Positions 41,692 to 50,735 of a stretch of 64,000 bases of DNA are shown one piece after another. The DNA comes from a bacterium (GTDB taxonomy: Bacteria; SZUA-182; DTGQ01). Position numbers and translations under genes: made by a program. Every line of letters begins with the position of its first letter. Position 1 is the first letter of the stretch. The notes beneath the pieces are model-generated. The model searched no databases. It was not told the origin of the DNA and was given only the letters and a program-made list of their open reading frames with translations. The DNA lies in the NCBI GenBank assembly GCA_040755755.1, contig JBFLZW010000072.1:1-64000 (forward strand), in the 5' to 3' direction.

Positions 41692-44600
41692 CTATTCATT
41701 CTTGCAGTTTTTCTCACCAAGTATCGCCTTGGCCCCCACATGGTAATGCTCAATCTTTACCAGAGGTTGCCAGCCTAAACGTACCGGGTCCTGAATGGTA
41801 TGTACCTCTGGCATATCAGCGCAATTAAACACAACATAGAGCCAGTAATCTTCCCTGAGCCTCTGGGCAGTCTTATATTCGTTGGTTGTCATGGCCACAT
41901 CACCTACTGCAGCCCGTCCCTTTACTTCAATGAATCGAACCTCGGTGGCTGTTTTCGGGTCTTCAGGGTGCAGTTTCCGGGAGATAAGATCAAAGCCCCT
42001 ATCCTCATTTTCGACACTTTCAACAACCCAGCCACGGGCTTCTTCATGAGCGATAGCCTTTTGTACTGCGATCCTCTCGATTTCCTCATCGCGAACCATA
42101 GGAGCAATATCGGGTGTTGAACGCTCCGGATGAGGCAATACCCAGGCTCGTCCCTGGTGCTGAATATCAGAAATGGTGCAATGGCGCTCCTGCTGTAATT
42201 CCTCCCTGCGCCGCTCTAAGCGAGCGTTCAATATATCGATACGATCCTCGGTAGTTTTGATATTGGCAGACAGCAGGGGATTAGTCTCGCCGGATTGCTG
42301 GCTTTCCAGCAATTCCGCCATCCTTAAATTTTGACGATGGATCAATTCATTCAGGCTGATCTCCATATGGCGGGTTATGGTTTCGATTTCCTTCTCCCTT
42401 TGGGCGCTGATTTCATCGAGAAAAGGATGCAGGGCCTTCTCAATAAGAAATTGTTCGACCCGGCCACGGTCAGGCATGGCATCATCGTCTAAAGTTTTAG
42501 TACCGACAGGTGCCGGGGTTAAATCTAAAAAAATGGTGGGTTGCCGAACGGCCATCGTGCCGTCAAGATTGGTTTGAACTACAAAAAGACGCCGGTGAAG
42601 AATATTCCCACACCCATCACGGATCGCTGCTGAGAAAACATCCAATCGACTGGGCTCTTTATGGTGAAGATCAAAGAACACCGCACCCCGTCGAAGGTCA
42701 TTCTGCACCTGATCCAGGACATCTTCTCTGACGCACTCAAATAAGGGGTGTCCCGGTGTTATCCACTCCAGGGTAGGATCATCGGTGAGGAGATTCTTAT
42801 CAAAGACAATTTGTTTGTATTCTCGTCCCAGTTTGCCGAAACGTGCCTCAATCCGCTCGCCCACTGGCCAGAGCGTCCGGGGAATACGGCCGATTCGATA
42901 AATGTGTGAGTCTTTCTTTCCCATCTCTTTTCCCTTAGGGGAAGCAGCCTGGGATGTAAGGACCTTGGGATGTACGCCGACCAAAGGACCGGATTGAACA
43001 AAAAAATCCTCAATTACCTCGGGGACCAGCCGCCGCTCTTTCGCTTCTGCGGATTTTCCTACTATAGCTGAGAGATTCAGCTCTCGCTTGGCCAGTCCTT
43101 CCAGGGTGGAATGAGTGATCCTCCGGAACCGCTCAATATCTACCTGCTCAACAATACGATCCTTAATGACTTCCTCGGTAAGGTTATGAGCATACATATC
43201 ACGGAGCATACGCTCAAGCTGATTCGAAGGAAAGACATCGCCGAGAACATTAAATATCTTGCCGGTACGCTTCGGATCAAGATCATCCTCAATACTTTTA
43301 ATACGCTCAAACAGTTTGTGTAAAACACGGCCCTCGCGGGTATTGGTTGAAACGAAGTTAAAAATCAGGCAATCTTTTTCCTGACCGTAGCGGTGAATAC
43401 GGCCCATGCGCTGCTCAAGGCGTACTGGATTCCAGGGGATATCGTAATTGATCATAAACCAGCAAAATTGCAGGTTTATACCTTCGCCTGCCGCTTCGGT
43501 GGCGACCATAATCTGGCTTTCCTCACGGAATTCACGCTCTGCATAGATACGGGTCCCCGGGGTATCCCGGTCGCCGATTTTCATGCCGCCATGAATCTGC
43601 GTGACCTCAAGTCCCCATTCACGCAGCTTTCCCAACGGGCGGTTATCTTTACCGTCACCAACCAGATAGTCGAGTGTATCTTTATGTTCAGTAAAGATGA
43701 GAAGTTTCATCTTCGGGTCATGAAATATCCCCTGTTTGGTAATGACTTCCTTGAGCTTTACCAGTTTGGATTCAATTTCCCTTTGCTCTAAAAGATATGC
43801 CTGGTCAATGAGTTTGGCGAGCTGCAAAATCTCTTCCTTGAGCGCAGGAGGATCGACCGATGCAACCACATTCTCTAATTGGGTAATGATTTCCTGTTGT
43901 TCATCTTCCGGAAGGTCATCGAAATCATCAGGAACTTTTTTGAGGATTTGTTCTTTTCGGTAGCCATCAGGATCAGCCAGGATCTTTTCTCGCTTGGCTT
44001 TCATACGCTCAAGGCTTCGGCGAACGGCATAAATGCTGGAAGCAAACCGGCGTTGCAGCATAGCCATAGTAAAGCCAAGTGCACGGCCGCGGGCTGAGTC
44101 ATCTGCCGCAGCTTTGATGGATTGATCCTCTACATACCGGGTCAGGTTGTCATAGAAATCCCATTCTTTCTCACAAATCTGAAATTCTGTAGTCTGAACC
44201 TTGCGTTTTGAAAAAAGAGCTTTCACTTGTTTTGTATCAGGATCGGGAAAGGTTACTAACGCTTCCTTAACACGGCGGAGATAAAAAGGAGCTTCACGCC
44301 GCTTCATGGCCTCTTCCAGGCTTTTAACGTCACCATAGACATCATTATCCAGGAGTTCGAGAAACAGGCAGAAGTTCTTGGGATCGCCCTTGTGCGGTGT
44401 GGCTGTCATAAGGAGATAATGGTCGGTCATGTGCGATAGGGACTCACCGAGTTGATAAGCCAGCGTTTTTTTATCCGAACTATATGCACTCATCTTATGG
44501 GCTTCATCGACGATAATCAAATCCCAGTGGCTGCGAAGAAGGCTTTCTTTGGCATCTTCAATCCGTGAAACCCAGGATACTGAGGTGATAACCTGATTTC

Positions 44601-45192
44601 TCTCCTGCCAGGGATTAGAGCCATAATTTGCCCGCAGGATTTCTCCCCGGATGATTTCAAATTGCTCGCGAAATTTGTCTTTCATCTCACGCTGCCACTG
44701 AAACGATAAATTGGCAGGCGTGACAATCAAGGTGCGCTTAATCAATCCCCGAATTTTCAGCTCCTTAATTAAGAGGCCCGCCATGATTGTCTTCCCTGCT
44801 CCCGGATCATCGGCCAGCAGAAAACGGATGCGTGGCAGCTTCAGGAAATAGTCATAGACTGCCTCCAACTGATGTGGCAATGGATCAACCCGGGCAATGG
44901 ATAAGGTAAAGTAAGGATCATATTCATAGGCCAGGGCGAGTCGTATGGCCTCAATCCCAAGGCGGAACCGCGAGGCATCTCCATCGAATGGCTCCTTTTC
45001 CGGCGTAGTTTCCAGGGTGGCTAACTGCTCAGGCGATAAGACAGGCTCATACACCTGGCCGCTTTTCATACCCTTACCAATGAGCTTGATGCATTCGCCC
45101 ATAGGGATAGTCGTAATCACCTGGACCGGTTCGGGAAGTATCGGCCCTTGGATAATCATATTTGGTTTAGGTATTATTCCATCATCTTTCAA
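41692..45192 (-). CDS. SNF2-family helicase with C-terminal DUF3883
   Basis: 1166 residues. RFLLADDPGAGKTIMAGLLI (about 122-141) is Walker A, WDLIIVDEAHKMSA (about 226-239) the DEAH box, HYLLMTATPHKGDP motif III, and LLIFTEHKDTLDYL plus VATEAAGEGINLQFC and RLEQRMGRIHRYGQEKD motifs IV-VI. The C-terminus (EEARGWVVESVENEDRGFDL, FIEVKGRAAVGDVAMTTNEY) is DUF3883, a fold related to restriction endonucleases, where E-V-K-G could be a nuclease core. It resembles DISARM-like DrmD/HepA helicases. It is the first gene of the operon with the methyltransferase and DUF499 ATPase, so it should translocate on or unwind invading DNA. Confidence 0.9.
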   Translation of the reverse strand: MKDDGIIPKPNMIIQGPILPEPVQVITTIPMGECIKLIGKGMKSGQVYEPVLSPEQLATLETTPEKEPFDGDASRFRLGIEAIRLALAYEYDPYFTLSIARVDPLPHQLEAVYDYFLKLPRIRFLLADDPGAGKTIMAGLLIKELKIRGLIKRTLIVTPANLSFQWQREMKDKFREQFEIIRGEILRANYGSNPWQERNQVITSVSWVSRIEDAKESLLRSHWDLIIVDEAHKMSAYSSDKKTLAYQLGESLSHMTDHYLLMTATPHKGDPKNFCLFLELLDNDVYGDVKSLEEAMKRREAPFYLRRVKEALVTFPDPDTKQVKALFSKRKVQTTEFQICEKEWDFYDNLTRYVEDQSIKAAADDSARGRALGFTMAMLQRRFASSIYAVRRSLERMKAKREKILADPDGYRKEQILKKVPDDFDDLPEDEQQEIITQLENVVASVDPPALKEEILQLAKLIDQAYLLEQREIESKLVKLKEVITKQGIFHDPKMKLLIFTEHKDTLDYLVGDGKDNRPLGKLREWGLEVTQIHGGMKIGDRDTPGTRIYAEREFREESQIMVATEAAGEGINLQFCWFMINYDIPWNPVRLEQRMGRIHRYGQEKDCLIFNFVSTNTREGRVLHKLFERIKSIEDDLDPKRTGKIFNVLGDVFPSNQLERMLRDMYAHNLTEEVIKDRIVEQVDIERFRRITHSTLEGLAKRELNLSAIVGKSAEAKERRLVPEVIEDFFVQSGPLVGVHPKVLTSQAASPKGKEMGKKDSHIYRIGRIPRTLWPVGERIEARFGKLGREYKQIVFDKNLLTDDPTLEWITPGHPLFECVREDVLDQVQNDLRRGAVFFDLHHKEPSRLDVFSAAIRDGCGNILHRRLFVVQTNLDGTMAVRQPTIFLDLTPAPVGTKTLDDDAMPDRGRVEQFLIEKALHPFLDEISAQREKEIETITRHMEISLNELIHRQNLRMAELLESQQSGETNPLLSANIKTTEDRIDILNARLERRREELQQERHCTISDIQHQGRAWVLPHPERSTPDIAPMVRDEEIERIAVQKAIAHEEARGWVVESVENEDRGFDLISRKLHPEDPKTATEVRFIEVKGRAAVGDVAMTTNEYKTAQRLREDYWLYVVFNCADMPEVHTIQDPVRLGWQPLVKIEHYHVGAKAILGEKNCKNE

Positions 45193-45267
45193 ATTAGAAT
45201 AATTCGCCTCTTTTTTCTAATGGATTCCCATTTTTAAGAGGATTACAAGGAATCTCCGACAAGGCTG

Positions 45268-46233
45268 CTAGGAATACTTTTCCGCAGCTTTGGCCTGAAT
45301 ATCCTTGGGAAGCTGGATGCCCAACCTATAGGAAGTAGAGAGGTTGATAAAGATATCCGGTCGAGGAAGAAGAATGGGAATCTGAGCAGGAGTTTTATTC
45401 TGCTTGATGATCTGATAAATAATATTATCCGCTACCTGCCTGCCTAACCGCTTTTGGTCATATTCCAGGGCAGCCAGGGCTCCCATTTGCGCTCCTATTT
45501 TTCCGCCTCCGATGAAGGGGAGCCTGCGATTCAGGCAGCTCGAAGTAATGACCGGCAAGGCTGCCTCGACATTTTTATCCTGAACAACTCCCAGGAGAGC
45601 ATCTATCTTATCTAACAGGAAATCCAGCTTCTCCGGTAACTCCCTCCCGTTTTCAGGAATCGGGAGGGGCTTTATCTCAAGGCCCTGACTGGTGCGGGCG
45701 AAATTTTGCAGGGCCTCAACCTGCTCTCTGGATCCGGGGATGCTTTCTGAATAGAGAACTCCAATCGTCTTCAGCCCCGGCAAAATACTGGTGTACAGCT
45801 TCATGCTCTCGGACCAGTCAAATCCGGAAAAGACTCCCGTGTAATTGGCAGCAGGTTTTTCCTGAAATTGAGCATAGCCGATGATCGTACGTCCGGGAAG
45901 CTTTTCAAGAACCCGTTTCACTTTCTCCGTCCCGATGACATAAACGGGATCCTCTTTAATTTCTCCTAGGCTTGACTCCTGATAGAAGATGGTATGAATC
46001 CCCTTGAACAATAGTCCCTCCCGCAGCCCCTGGATATGCGCTTTATATTCCGCGTAACCATCGACAATGGCCACCATGCCCCGTGCTCCGGGCGGAACCG
46101 GATCCTGAAAAGGTTTCCTCCTCACGAAGTAAATGATGATGACTATAATAACCAATAAGCTTAAATAAGTAAAGCTCCTAACCAAAATAACCTGCAATGC
46201 CTCACCGATATCTTCTTTTTCCTTCGACTGCAT
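45268..46233 (-). CDS. Membrane-anchored ABC substrate-binding protein (PF04392-like)
   Basis: 321 residues. A short cytoplasmic start is followed by a helix (TYLSLLVIIVIIIYFV) and then a type I periplasmic-binding domain: TIIGYAQFQEKPAANYTGV, LPGLKTIGVLYSESIPGS, ALLGVVQDKNVEAALPVITS, PFIGGGKIGAQMGALAALEY and a C-terminal LPRPDIFINLSTSYRLGIQL, the TrpX-like/ABC_sub_bind pattern. Unusually it is tethered by an N-terminal helix and no permease or ATPase is adjacent. It follows the antiporter operon by 21 bases, so may sense a ligand that regulates or is coupled to it. Ligand unknown. Confidence 0.78.
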   Translation of the reverse strand: MQSKEKEDIGEALQVILVRSFTYLSLLVIIVIIIYFVRRKPFQDPVPPGARGMVAIVDGYAEYKAHIQGLREGLLFKGIHTIFYQESSLGEIKEDPVYVIGTEKVKRVLEKLPGRTIIGYAQFQEKPAANYTGVFSGFDWSESMKLYTSILPGLKTIGVLYSESIPGSREQVEALQNFARTSQGLEIKPLPIPENGRELPEKLDFLLDKIDALLGVVQDKNVEAALPVITSSCLNRRLPFIGGGKIGAQMGALAALEYDQKRLGRQVADNIIYQIIKQNKTPAQIPILLPRPDIFINLSTSYRLGIQLPKDIQAKAAEKYS

Positions 46234-46254
46234 TGGCTCTCACTTCCTTCATCC

Positions 46255-49170
46255 CTATCGTTTGAAAAAAAAGGTTATAACAGCGGCCAGTACCCCAAAA
46301 AAGGTAACGATGGTCGATAAAGCTATGATCATGGCGAAAAATGTTTTAATGTATAAAAAGCCGACCAGGGTGGCGACGATGATTGTCAGGGTTATGGTAA
46401 TCCAGGTAATATAACTGCTGATATCCCCGCTATGGATTTCACTCGCCCTTTTACACATGCGCAAAAACCGTGATTGAGCAAAATCGTTTCCTCCCAGTTG
46501 GATTTTCGACAAATCTTCAGAGCCGATAATATCAAAGAGCGCTCGCTCGATGAACCTGTCATACCAGACCTCAACGATATTAAAATACTTCCAGAGCCCG
46601 GCCTTGAATTCATCGCGTCTGGTTAACATGCCCCAGAAAAAGCGGCTGAAAATAACCCGGTCATACGCTCCACTCAACTGGCCATCCGCTCTGGTGGCGT
46701 TATCGAAAATGCTGCGCTTGTCCGCTGCCAGGTCAAAAGAGTCTGAAAATTTTTCATCAGCATGTGAAATTCTGTCAAACAGCCTTCTCTCGGCAACAGC
46801 CCTGGCCTTATCAAAAACCATATCGTACATCGCATCTACCCGGGAAAAATGACCAAACATACGCCTGGTCCGGGCAGTCCGGTCGATAACCTGGGTATAG
46901 CTCTCATCGACCTGGGAAATGTGGCCGAATATTCCCTTGGCCCGAACGGTCTGATCAACGGACCGGGCATAGTGCTCGTCAACATGGGAAATCAGCCGGA
47001 ACATGCCTTTTTCAGCATGCTGAACCGGATCAGGCACAATCAGTTCCCGTTTGATTCCCGGAATCCACAGATACACCATCAGCACGGAAATAATTTTCTC
47101 GGCCACCCCGACAACTCTCTGGTAGGTTACCCGGCACACAGTGCGAAAGCCGGTAAATGCTTTCTGGTAATAGGGAGTCAATCCCCAGGCAGGCGACAGG
47201 ACTTTTTCGGAAAGCCCGGAAGCCAGAAAGATGAGGAAAATCGTTCCTCCAGCCAAAATAGCCGTGCTGCCGCCGGAAAGGTTGTGAATTGCCTCCGTAC
47301 TGGCCAGCAGGGTCCGGTGAACCGGATCATACCACAGCGGCAGGGTGGAGTGGGGCAGAGCGGCAGCATGGATATTATAGATCAGATGATAGGCATGAGA
47401 ATGGGCGTCAAATCCAAAGTAGGGCAGCATGGGACCGATACAATGCTCCAGCAGCCAGTTGGGAAACAATCCAAAGAGCACAATACCTGCTGAAAAAAGA
47501 AGCAGTGAGATATTCATGCCCAGAGGCGAGGGAGAAGAAACCGGTTTACTCGTCGCCTCCTTTTTCGGTCCCAGAAAGACCATGCTGAAAAGTTTCATGG
47601 TATAGGCGAAGGTGCCGCCAGCCGTAATGATGAAAATGATTTCAGCTATCCGAAGCCCGAAATCGGGAGTGTGTGTGGGGGAGAAATGGACCGAGTGCTG
47701 ATAGGCCTCCAGGATGGCATGGTGCAGCATGGTCTTGCTGGCAAAACCGTTCAGCAAAGGGAAGCCGGCAATAGCCAGGACACTGATCAGCAGCGTCAGG
47801 GCGGCAATCGGCAAATCCCGCCACAATCCGCCGAGTTTTCGGATATCAAGCTCCCTGGTGTGAAAGTAGACCGCTCCGACGCTCAGGAATAAGCCCACCT
47901 TGAACAGGGCGTGATTGACGATATGGTAGAGGGCTCCTGCAAGGCCCATCGCCCCGCTCCTGCCCATATAGGCAGCGCAGCCGATGCCCATGACAATGTA
48001 GCCCATCTGACTGACACTGGAATAGGCTAAAAGCCGCAGCGCCTGGGTGGAAAGCAGGGCATTGACAGCCCCCAGCAGCATGGTCATGATCCCCACAAAG
48101 ATCAGCACATAGCCTAATTGCGCACAGGTCATCCAGGCCGCGGAGTTTTCCAGGTGGCTGGAAGGAGCAAAAATCAGGTTGACGGTCCGGAATATCCCAT
48201 AAGCGCCAACCTCGATCATGACCCCCGACGAGAGGGCAGCGGTGAGGCAGGGGGCTGAACCATAGGATGAAGGCATCCAGATATGCTCAAGAAAGACACC
48301 GGCTTTGCCGCCAAATCCTATGAGAAAGAGCGCGGCCACCCCATACTTGAGAGCCGGATATGCCATCCGGTCAAGGGCACCCGCCGCACTCTGCATGTCA
48401 ACCGTACCGGCAAAATACGAGAACAGGAAAATTCCGAACAGCAGCAAAAGGCCGGTAAATACCCCAAAGTAAAGATAAACCCTGGCAGACTGCAGGGCTT
48501 CCTCATCCTCGCGATGAATAACCATCAGGTAGAGAAAGAGAAGGATCGATTCATAAAATATGTATAGAGTAAAGAGGTCCCCGGCCAGGAAAGCCCCCAG
48601 GGTTACACTCAGGCAGCACAGATTGGCGAAATTGTACCGCAGGCGGTGCTGCTCAACGGCTAAATACCCCTGCGAGAACATGGCAACCAAAAACCATACC
48701 AGGCAGGTAAAAACCGCCAGCGTAAAGGCCGCAGGATCGACCCTGAAGGTCAAATTCAGTGAGAACGAGGGCAAAAAGGGAAGAGCATAGTAGATTCCCT
48801 GGCGCAGAGCGCCTGCAAACCTTTGCCCCTGGATCACCGGCGAGTACATCAGCAGGGAAGTGGCCAGGGTCAGACCGCTGAACAGGGTGACAATGATCCC
48901 CTGCCCCTGACTGTCCCGCAGCCACAGGAGCATCAGAGCCCCGATCAGGGGGATGAGGATAACCACCAGCGGGAGGGGGGAAGGAATGGACGTTTCCGGA
49001 GCCACTCTTTGGGTGACTTCCCCTGCTGCATGAGAACTATGCTCCGCGGGCTGTGAGGCCCAAACTTCAGACACCAGGGAGGGAGGAGAAAAAGCAGGGG
49101 AAGGAAGAGAACAAAAAAGGAAAAATACCAAAACCACGCCGACGCCGACCGATGCTGTTATCTTGTTCAT
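46255..49170 (-). CDS. NuoL/MrpA-like antiporter subunit with C-terminal repeat domain
   Basis: 971 residues. A signal-like N-terminal helix is followed by about 16 helices of the proton-translocating module (LYIFYESILLFLYLM with the conserved Glu, FLIGFGGKAGVFLEHIWMPS, AYSSVSQMGYIVMGIG, HIVNHALFKVGLFL with Lys). After about residue 680 comes a soluble region in which a 24-residue unit recurs five times, for example GMFRLISHVDEHYARSVD and GIFGHISQVDESYTQVID, then RMFGHFSRVD. Two terminal helices end it. Ordinary NuoL lacks the repeats. It is the last antiporter gene of the operon and would carry H+ or Na+ across the membrane. Confidence 0.85.
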   Translation of the reverse strand: MNKITASVGVGVVLVFFLFCSLPSPAFSPPSLVSEVWASQPAEHSSHAAGEVTQRVAPETSIPSPLPLVVILIPLIGALMLLWLRDSQGQGIIVTLFSGLTLATSLLMYSPVIQGQRFAGALRQGIYYALPFLPSFSLNLTFRVDPAAFTLAVFTCLVWFLVAMFSQGYLAVEQHRLRYNFANLCCLSVTLGAFLAGDLFTLYIFYESILLFLYLMVIHREDEEALQSARVYLYFGVFTGLLLLFGIFLFSYFAGTVDMQSAAGALDRMAYPALKYGVAALFLIGFGGKAGVFLEHIWMPSSYGSAPCLTAALSSGVMIEVGAYGIFRTVNLIFAPSSHLENSAAWMTCAQLGYVLIFVGIMTMLLGAVNALLSTQALRLLAYSSVSQMGYIVMGIGCAAYMGRSGAMGLAGALYHIVNHALFKVGLFLSVGAVYFHTRELDIRKLGGLWRDLPIAALTLLISVLAIAGFPLLNGFASKTMLHHAILEAYQHSVHFSPTHTPDFGLRIAEIIFIITAGGTFAYTMKLFSMVFLGPKKEATSKPVSSPSPLGMNISLLLFSAGIVLFGLFPNWLLEHCIGPMLPYFGFDAHSHAYHLIYNIHAAALPHSTLPLWYDPVHRTLLASTEAIHNLSGGSTAILAGGTIFLIFLASGLSEKVLSPAWGLTPYYQKAFTGFRTVCRVTYQRVVGVAEKIISVLMVYLWIPGIKRELIVPDPVQHAEKGMFRLISHVDEHYARSVDQTVRAKGIFGHISQVDESYTQVIDRTARTRRMFGHFSRVDAMYDMVFDKARAVAERRLFDRISHADEKFSDSFDLAADKRSIFDNATRADGQLSGAYDRVIFSRFFWGMLTRRDEFKAGLWKYFNIVEVWYDRFIERALFDIIGSEDLSKIQLGGNDFAQSRFLRMCKRASEIHSGDISSYITWITITLTIIVATLVGFLYIKTFFAMIIALSTIVTFFGVLAAVITFFFKR

Positions 49171-49211
49171 GGCACAACTCTTCTCTCTGATGCTGAAAAA
49201 ATCTCATACTG

Positions 49212-50726
49212 CTAATGAAAATAAAATTGGCTGATCCGCTGGGCCAGAGCCAGCGGGAAGCCAGGGAAAATCCCGAAAATCACCGTTCCCAGAGCCAGCA
49301 GGAAGACCGGAATCATCATCACCGGCCTGGGGTCCTGCCGATTCGCTCCCCTGTTACCCTCCTCCTGGATTCCAAACCAGGCGTTATAGACAATCGGGCC
49401 ATAGTAGATCAGGTTCATGAAGCTGCTGACAATCAGGGTGCCGACGGCCAGAATGCCCACCCCCAGATTATAGGAGCCCACCTTGACCGCATCCAGTGCT
49501 CCGGCAGCCAGAAACCACTTGCTGATAAACCCGTTGAAGGGCGGAAGGCCGATCATCGACAGTGCTGCTGCCGTAAAGCAGGCGGTTACCAGCGGCATGC
49601 TCCTTCCGATTCCTTTCAGATCATTCAGACACCCTTTGCCGGTCTGATGGATAAATGCACCAGCGCACAAAAACAGGGCGGCTTTAATGATCGCATGATT
49701 GAAAATGTGCAGAATCCCGGCGGTCAGCCCCAGAGGAGAAAGCAGGGTCAGGCCGAGAATGATGTAGCCGATTTGCGATACACTGGAGTAACCCAGAAGC
49801 CTTTTGATATCTTTTTGATTAATGGCCGCCGCAGAGCCGATGAAAATGGACACCAGAGCCATTCCCAGCAGGATAGGCACCAGAACACCTGTCCGCAGGG
49901 ATTCAAGACCGATGATACTGTAGATGGTCCGGATAATCCCGTAAGCCCCGGCCTTGATCATGACACCGGACGAGAGGGCCACAGCGCAGGTCGGAGTCTC
50001 GGGATAAGCCGAAGGCATCCAGAAATGCAGGGGAAAGATGCCTGCCTTCACCCCAAAGCCGAGGATGTAGCCCCAGAAAATCAGCGGCAGCCATTTACTT
50101 CCCTTTAATCCAAGGCCCACCACGGCAAGGTCGATCGAGCCGGTCAGGGAGCAGGTCAGTAAAATGGACATCAGGAGGATGAGCCCTCCGCAGATTCCCA
50201 TGAAGATATAGATAACGCCCCCCCGCATGGCCGCCGGGGTCTGTTCGTGAAGCACCAGCACCAGCGAGGCTACGCTCAGAAGCTCAAAGAAGACATACAG
50301 GCTGAACAGGTCCCCGGTAAAGACCACGCCAAGCATGCCCACCAGGGTGAGGAGCGAAAAAACATCATACCGGATCCGGGCATGTTTTTTCCGCATGAAT
50401 TCAATGGCAAAAAAGCTGGACAGCATCCAGACCCCCACTGCGATAAGCCCGATGAAGAATCCCAGGGCATCGACTCTGAACGAGAAAACCAGCGGGGGAA
50501 ATCCTCCTTGAGGAGGGGTGAACATGGCAAAGGTCCTGGTGATGACCTTTCCCGCCCTGATGTCCGGGTACATGGCGGCAACGGTCAGAAAGGTCAGGAG
50601 CGTGGTGAGCGCGGTAAACAGGTTGACCTTTTCCGGAAATCGCCGGTTGATCCGCAGAATCACGGCAATTCCGAGAAGGGGAATGGATAATGCTAACAAG
50701 GGTAACATGCTGCTCATCTGGTTCAT
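49212..50726 (-). CDS. NuoN/MrpD-like proton-conducting membrane subunit
   Basis: 504 residues, about 14 helices. Characteristic segments are FSLYVFFELLSVASLVLVLH (the Glu channel residue), ILGFGVKAGIFPLHFWMPSAYPETPT (Lys and His), LLGYSSVSQIGYIILGL and ILHIFNHAIIKAALFL (Lys) of the Proton_antipo_M family (PF00361). It probably forms one ion path of the antiporter. It resembles the 519- and 525-residue proteins upstream in the same operon, evidence of duplication. It starts nine bases after the histidine kinase gene. MrpD and NuoN cannot be told apart with certainty. Confidence 0.85.
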   Translation of the reverse strand: MNQMSSMLPLLALSIPLLGIAVILRINRRFPEKVNLFTALTTLLTFLTVAAMYPDIRAGKVITRTFAMFTPPQGGFPPLVFSFRVDALGFFIGLIAVGVWMLSSFFAIEFMRKKHARIRYDVFSLLTLVGMLGVVFTGDLFSLYVFFELLSVASLVLVLHEQTPAAMRGGVIYIFMGICGGLILLMSILLTCSLTGSIDLAVVGLGLKGSKWLPLIFWGYILGFGVKAGIFPLHFWMPSAYPETPTCAVALSSGVMIKAGAYGIIRTIYSIIGLESLRTGVLVPILLGMALVSIFIGSAAAINQKDIKRLLGYSSVSQIGYIILGLTLLSPLGLTAGILHIFNHAIIKAALFLCAGAFIHQTGKGCLNDLKGIGRSMPLVTACFTAAALSMIGLPPFNGFISKWFLAAGALDAVKVGSYNLGVGILAVGTLIVSSFMNLIYYGPIVYNAWFGIQEEGNRGANRQDPRPVMMIPVFLLALGTVIFGIFPGFPLALAQRISQFYFH

Positions 50727-50735
50727 AGGTCTCTC

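Noticed and set aside
33914-45192. BREX or DISARM assignment
   Set aside because: No PglX/PglZ or BrxC genes, and no DrmA/DrmB/DrmC; only the SNF2 helicase resembles DISARM.
46392-46613. Frames on both strands inside the NuoL-like gene
   Set aside because: Shadow frames of the long coding region; no ribosome site or family pattern.
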